The translations under genes and the position numbers were made by a program. From Oceanirhabdus sp942490885 (GTDB lineage: Bacteria; Bacillota; Clostridia; Clostridiales; Clostridiaceae), in NCBI GenBank assembly GCA_942490885.1, contig CALNYT010000002.1:3038001-3102000 (forward strand): a stretch of DNA of 64,000 bases, read 5' to 3'. Of the stretch, positions 61,356 to 64,000 are shown in pieces (the stretch's first letter is position 1; each line of letters opens with the position of its first letter). Below the pieces are notes generated by a model that saw nothing but the letters and a program-made list of their open reading frames with translations, searched no databases and had not been told where the DNA came from.

Positions 61356-62729
61356 CTATAATGTTATTGTAAACTTAGTTCCTTCACCTATTTCACTTTG
61401 TACACTTATTTCACCATCATGTCTTTTTACTATCTCATTGCACAAAGCTAATCCAATACCACTTCCAGGTTTATTTGTATCTACTTTAAAGAATTTTTTA
61501 AATATCTTATTTAAATTCTGTTTATCTATCCCTATTCCATCATCTAAAATTTCAATTTTAAATTTATCATCTTCAGAATATGCACTAACAGAAATATTTC
61601 CGTTATACTCTGTGAACTTATAAGCATTCTCAAGAAGATTAATCATTACTTGTATAAGCCTAGCTTGATCTCCCCATATGATTCTAGATTCCTCTTTTAT
61701 ATCGAGAGTCAACTTTATATTTTTTTCATTGGCTTTAACTTTATATTGATTTACCACGTCTCTAATTAACTTAATTATATCTACATTATTCATATCAAAA
61801 CTAAATGAATTTTTTTGATATCTAGAAAAATCCAATAAGTCTTCTACAAGATTTATTAATCGCTTTGTCTCACTTTCAATTATTGACAACCCAAGTTTCC
61901 TGTCCTCTTCATCATCTTCAATCATCAAAGTCTCACTCCATCCTTGAATTGAAGTTAAAGGAGTTCTAAGCTCGTGAGAAATAGAAGATATAAAATCATT
62001 TTTTATCTTTTCACTTTTATCAATTTCTTCTGCCATATAATTAAATGTTTCTGCTAAATCACCAATCTCGTCTTCAGTAATCTTTTTAGCCCTTATTTTG
62101 TAATTACCACTGGCCATCTGTTCTGTAGCATTTTTAAGTTCCTGAATTGGTACTACAATACTTCTAGCTAATATTAATGACAACGCTAAAATTAAAAGGA
62201 GTACAAGTATTCCTACAACTATGCAAATTATCATGATATTTTTGATACCTACATCAATTTTTTCAAGTGATACACTAAAACGTACAACTCCTCTTGTTCT
62301 ATTGAGATCTTTTATGGGTACTGAAATAGCATATATTTTTTCATAATCAGTAACTATATCATCTCTAAAGCTAATATGTCCTTTTTTTAAAGCTTCATTA
62401 ACATCATCATCAGATGATACTTCATTCAATCTAACACCCGCACTATCCACAAGAATAGCTGCATTCATATCAATAATTTGAACTCTTGATTTTTCATCTG
62501 ATAGAATTATTTTTCTATATATTTCTCTAGCTTTCTCATTAAAATCCTTATTAGGCATTATATCATTATATATCTCATTCACAGATGTAGCTCTATTGAA
62601 AAGATAATTTTTTATAGTACTATAATAATAATTCTGTGCGAAAAGTATAAATATTACCTCTAATGAAAATACAGTTAAAATAACAACAATAGAATAATTC
62701 AAAACTATTTTATTTTTGATTGTCTTCAT
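61356..62729 (-). CDS. Sensor histidine kinase (two TM, HAMP, HisKA)
   Basis: 457 residues. TM segments at ~10-32 and ~163-188 flank an extracellular sensor domain (33-162). HAMP follows at ~190-240, then the dimerisation helix with SISHELRTPL (phospho-His 252). The ATP-binding domain carries the N box LLENAYKF, G1 DDGIGID, F box FFKVD and G2 GSGIGLALC. It phosphorylates the response regulator encoded just before it; the start lies three bases from that gene's stop. The layout is PhoR-like, which cannot be tied to phosphate here. The FtsZ-like gene is 24 bases downstream. Confidence 0.93.
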   Translation of the reverse strand: MKTIKNKIVLNYSIVVILTVFSLEVIFILFAQNYYYSTIKNYLFNRATSVNEIYNDIMPNKDFNEKAREIYRKIILSDEKSRVQIIDMNAAILVDSAGVRLNEVSSDDDVNEALKKGHISFRDDIVTDYEKIYAISVPIKDLNRTRGVVRFSVSLEKIDVGIKNIMIICIVVGILVLLLILALSLILARSIVVPIQELKNATEQMASGNYKIRAKKITEDEIGDLAETFNYMAEEIDKSEKIKNDFISSISHELRTPLTSIQGWSETLMIEDDEEDRKLGLSIIESETKRLINLVEDLLDFSRYQKNSFSFDMNNVDIIKLIRDVVNQYKVKANEKNIKLTLDIKEESRIIWGDQARLIQVMINLLENAYKFTEYNGNISVSAYSEDDKFKIEILDDGIGIDKQNLNKIFKKFFKVDTNKPGSGIGLALCNEIVKRHDGEISVQSEIGEGTKFTITL

Positions 62730-62730
62730 T

Positions 62731-63426
62731 CTATTCTTCCTTTCGCCAGCTATATCCGTACCCCCATACCGTTTTTAAATGTTCTGGTTTTGAGGGTGAA
62801 CCTTCAATTTTGCTTCTTATCCTTCTAACATTAACATCAACAATTTTATAATCACCTACATAGTCACTTCCCCAAACCTGATCAAGAATATCATTTCTGC
62901 TAAGTGGTTCACCTTTATGCGTCATTAATAGTTTTATAATAGAAAATTCTGTAGGAGTTAACTCAACTTCAACTCCATCTTTTTCAAACCTTCTCTGTCT
63001 TATATCAAGTTTAAAAGGCGATACCTCAAGAATATTTTCATCTTTATGTGCTAAAACTACTACCTCTTCAACCCTTCTTTTTTGTGCATGTACACGAGCT
63101 ATAAGTTCTTTTACACTAAATGGCTTTACCACATAATCGTCTGCTCCATAACTTAAACCTGATATTTTATCTTCTTCTTGTCCTTTTGCTGTAACCATTA
63201 TTACTCGAATATTTTTGTGTTTTTCTCTAATATACTTACAAACGTCAAACCCACTTATACCAGGCAACATAACATCTAAAAGAGCAATATCTATTTTTTC
63301 TTTTTCCAACTTTTCAATTGCCTCTTCTCCTGACGCTGCCTCAACAACAGTATATCCTTCTCTTTTTAGATTTACTTTTACAAAACTTCTTATGCCTAAT
63401 TCATCTTCTAACAAAAGAATGTTCAT
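62731..63426 (-). CDS. OmpR/PhoB-family response regulator
   Basis: 231 residues from ATG 63426, placed because GGAGG lies eight bases upstream; ATG 63441 would put that site inside the gene. The receiver domain has the acidic pair in LLLEDE, the phospho-acceptor Asp 51 in LLDVMLPG, the Lys in VVKPFSVKEL and Thr in VTAKG. The C-terminal winged helix shows ELTPTEFSIIKLLMTHKGEPLSRNDILDQVWG and VDVNVRRIRSKIE. Paired with the adjacent histidine kinase. Confidence 0.95.
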   Translation of the reverse strand: MNILLLEDELGIRSFVKVNLKREGYTVVEAASGEEAIEKLEKEKIDIALLDVMLPGISGFDVCKYIREKHKNIRVIMVTAKGQEEDKISGLSYGADDYVVKPFSVKELIARVHAQKRRVEEVVVLAHKDENILEVSPFKLDIRQRRFEKDGVEVELTPTEFSIIKLLMTHKGEPLSRNDILDQVWGSDYVGDYKIVDVNVRRIRSKIEGSPSKPEHLKTVWGYGYSWRKEE

Positions 63427-63440
63427 ACTCTTATCCTCCA

Positions 63441-64000
63441 TTATCTCAATATTTCAAAATTCAATACAATTATCTCATCATCAACTTTTAGTTCTTTTCT
63501 AATTCTAGAGTCATTTTTATTATTATAAAACAAGAAGGTTTTTCCATTATTCTTTCCAATTACAGAATATTTTCTTCCTGCATCGCTAGCATTTTTATTA
63601 AATGTTTCATTAAAATATCTATCATCAATAACTATTAATCTAGCAAGCTCAATCTTTTCAATAGGGTATTTTTCTTTTTGATATATAAGCATGAATTTTT
63701 TATTCTTACTTTCATTTACCTCCATAATATACCTATCTTTCCATTCATTAGGCAGATAAAATCTAAATCCATTTGCTTGATCATAATAATTATCAACTTT
63801 ATGTGTCAATCCACTTAAACCATCCCAATTGTACCATTTTTGTATTATTGGATTATCATTATTACTCGTTTCATCAAAATTCGCTTCTTCATACAAAATA
63901 TTAATCTCTATAATTCCATCTTTATCAATATCTGAATCATTTGTACGAGTTATACTTTGGGTAATTCCAAAATTTTTTTCCTCTTTTGAAAACACTTTAG
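63441..64000 (-). CDS. C-terminal part of an unknown protein (5' end outside window)
   Basis: The frame is open to the right edge with no stop, so the start is probably beyond the window; a GTG at 63995 is in frame but has no ribosome site in view. Visible residues (about 185) include DIDKDGIIEINILY, a Ca2+-binding-like repeat, and FYLPNEWKDRYIMEV. Mostly beta, hydrophilic, consistent with a secreted or lipoprotein-type domain. It ends 14 bases before the response-regulator start and could be in its operon. Family not recognised. Confidence 0.55.
   Translation of the reverse strand, partial: KVFSKEEKNFGITQSITRTNDSDIDKDGIIEINILYEEANFDETSNNDNPIIQKWYNWDGLSGLTHKVDNYYDQANGFRFYLPNEWKDRYIMEVNESKNKKFMLIYQKEKYPIEKIELARLIVIDDRYFNETFNKNASDAGRKYSVIGKNNGKTFLFYNNKNDSRIRKELKVDDEIIVLNFEILR

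Overview
The window is a low-GC, AT-rich stretch of a spore-forming Firmicute, most likely Clostridium in the broad sense. The evidence is a small acid-soluble spore protein, 0A-like boxes (TGTCGAAA), strong AGGAGG-type ribosome sites, GTG/TTG starts, a lysine riboswitch in front of NhaC-type carriers, and clostridial-style catabolic genes using electron-transfer flavoprotein. No phage, plasmid or CRISPR locus is visible. The only insertion-sequence trace is a decayed transposase near 53.2-53.7 kb.

Region by region: (1) 0-3.2 kb: a degenerate HD-GYP protein runs off the left edge. Divergent from it is a 27-residue peptide gene, then an intergenic terminator, then a radical SAM/SPASM enzyme with a RiPP-recognition-like N-terminus. 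This looks like a minimal peptide-modification system of unrecognised type. A structured element and a YoaP-like gene remnant follow. (2) 3.2-13.9 kb: a nine-gene operon, all on the minus strand. It holds an FGGY kinase, a BON/glycerol-3-phosphate-dehydrogenase-like/BFD fusion, an FAD/NAD oxidoreductase, a DUF1667 protein, two FAD-linked oxidases, EtfB, EtfA and a terminal GntR regulator. A strong promoter with a GntR-like operator over its -10 box lies upstream. It combines a clostridial glp-type module with an E. coli ygc-like module; the substrate is unknown. (3) 14-19.6 kb: SASP, initiator tRNA, pentapeptide-repeat protein, DEAD-box helicase, Rh-type ammonium channel and a tyrosine phosphatase. 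(4) 19.6-24.5 kb: an NAD-salvage operon (nicotinamidase, PRPP synthetase-like, NAMPT, NadE, Nudix/NrtR-like regulator) with palindromes upstream. (5) 24.5-29.8 kb: a lysine riboswitch and two tandem NhaC-type carriers. The second carrier keeps a homologous promoter and terminator but has no aptamer. A NusG-II-domain protein and a Gx-transporter-family protein follow, and the whole segment is bracketed by two inverted copies of a MITE-like repeat.

(6) 29.8-39.7 kb: Na+/Ca2+ exchanger, HelD-type helicase, dipeptide epimerase, PepV-type dipeptidase, a membrane protein, an atypical kinase/pseudokinase pair and DNA polymerase IV. (7) 39.9-45.4 kb: a tightly overlapping shikimate operon, aroB-aroA-aroC-chorismate mutase-aroE/aroK fusion-aroQ. 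(8) 45.5-54.1 kb: an LCP-family protein with a heptad-repeat tail, topoisomerase III, a DnaQ-like exonuclease, a membrane dipeptidase, a DUF2812 protein, the transposase remnant and a small unknown protein. (9) 54.5-64 kb: BirA, a nucleotide pyrophosphatase/phosphodiesterase, a PAP2 phosphatase, a Crp/Fnr regulator, pyroglutamyl peptidase, an unknown membrane protein, a 43-residue basic peptide, a highly divergent FtsZ-like protein without the GTPase signature, and a two-component system with the C-terminal part of an upstream protein at the right edge.

The candidates most likely to be new biology are the peptide/radical SAM pair, the FtsZ-like protein, the hybrid flavoprotein operon, the kinase/pseudokinase pair, and the aptamer-less twin of the lysine-riboswitch gene. 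All functions are read from sequence motifs by eye; no database search was run.
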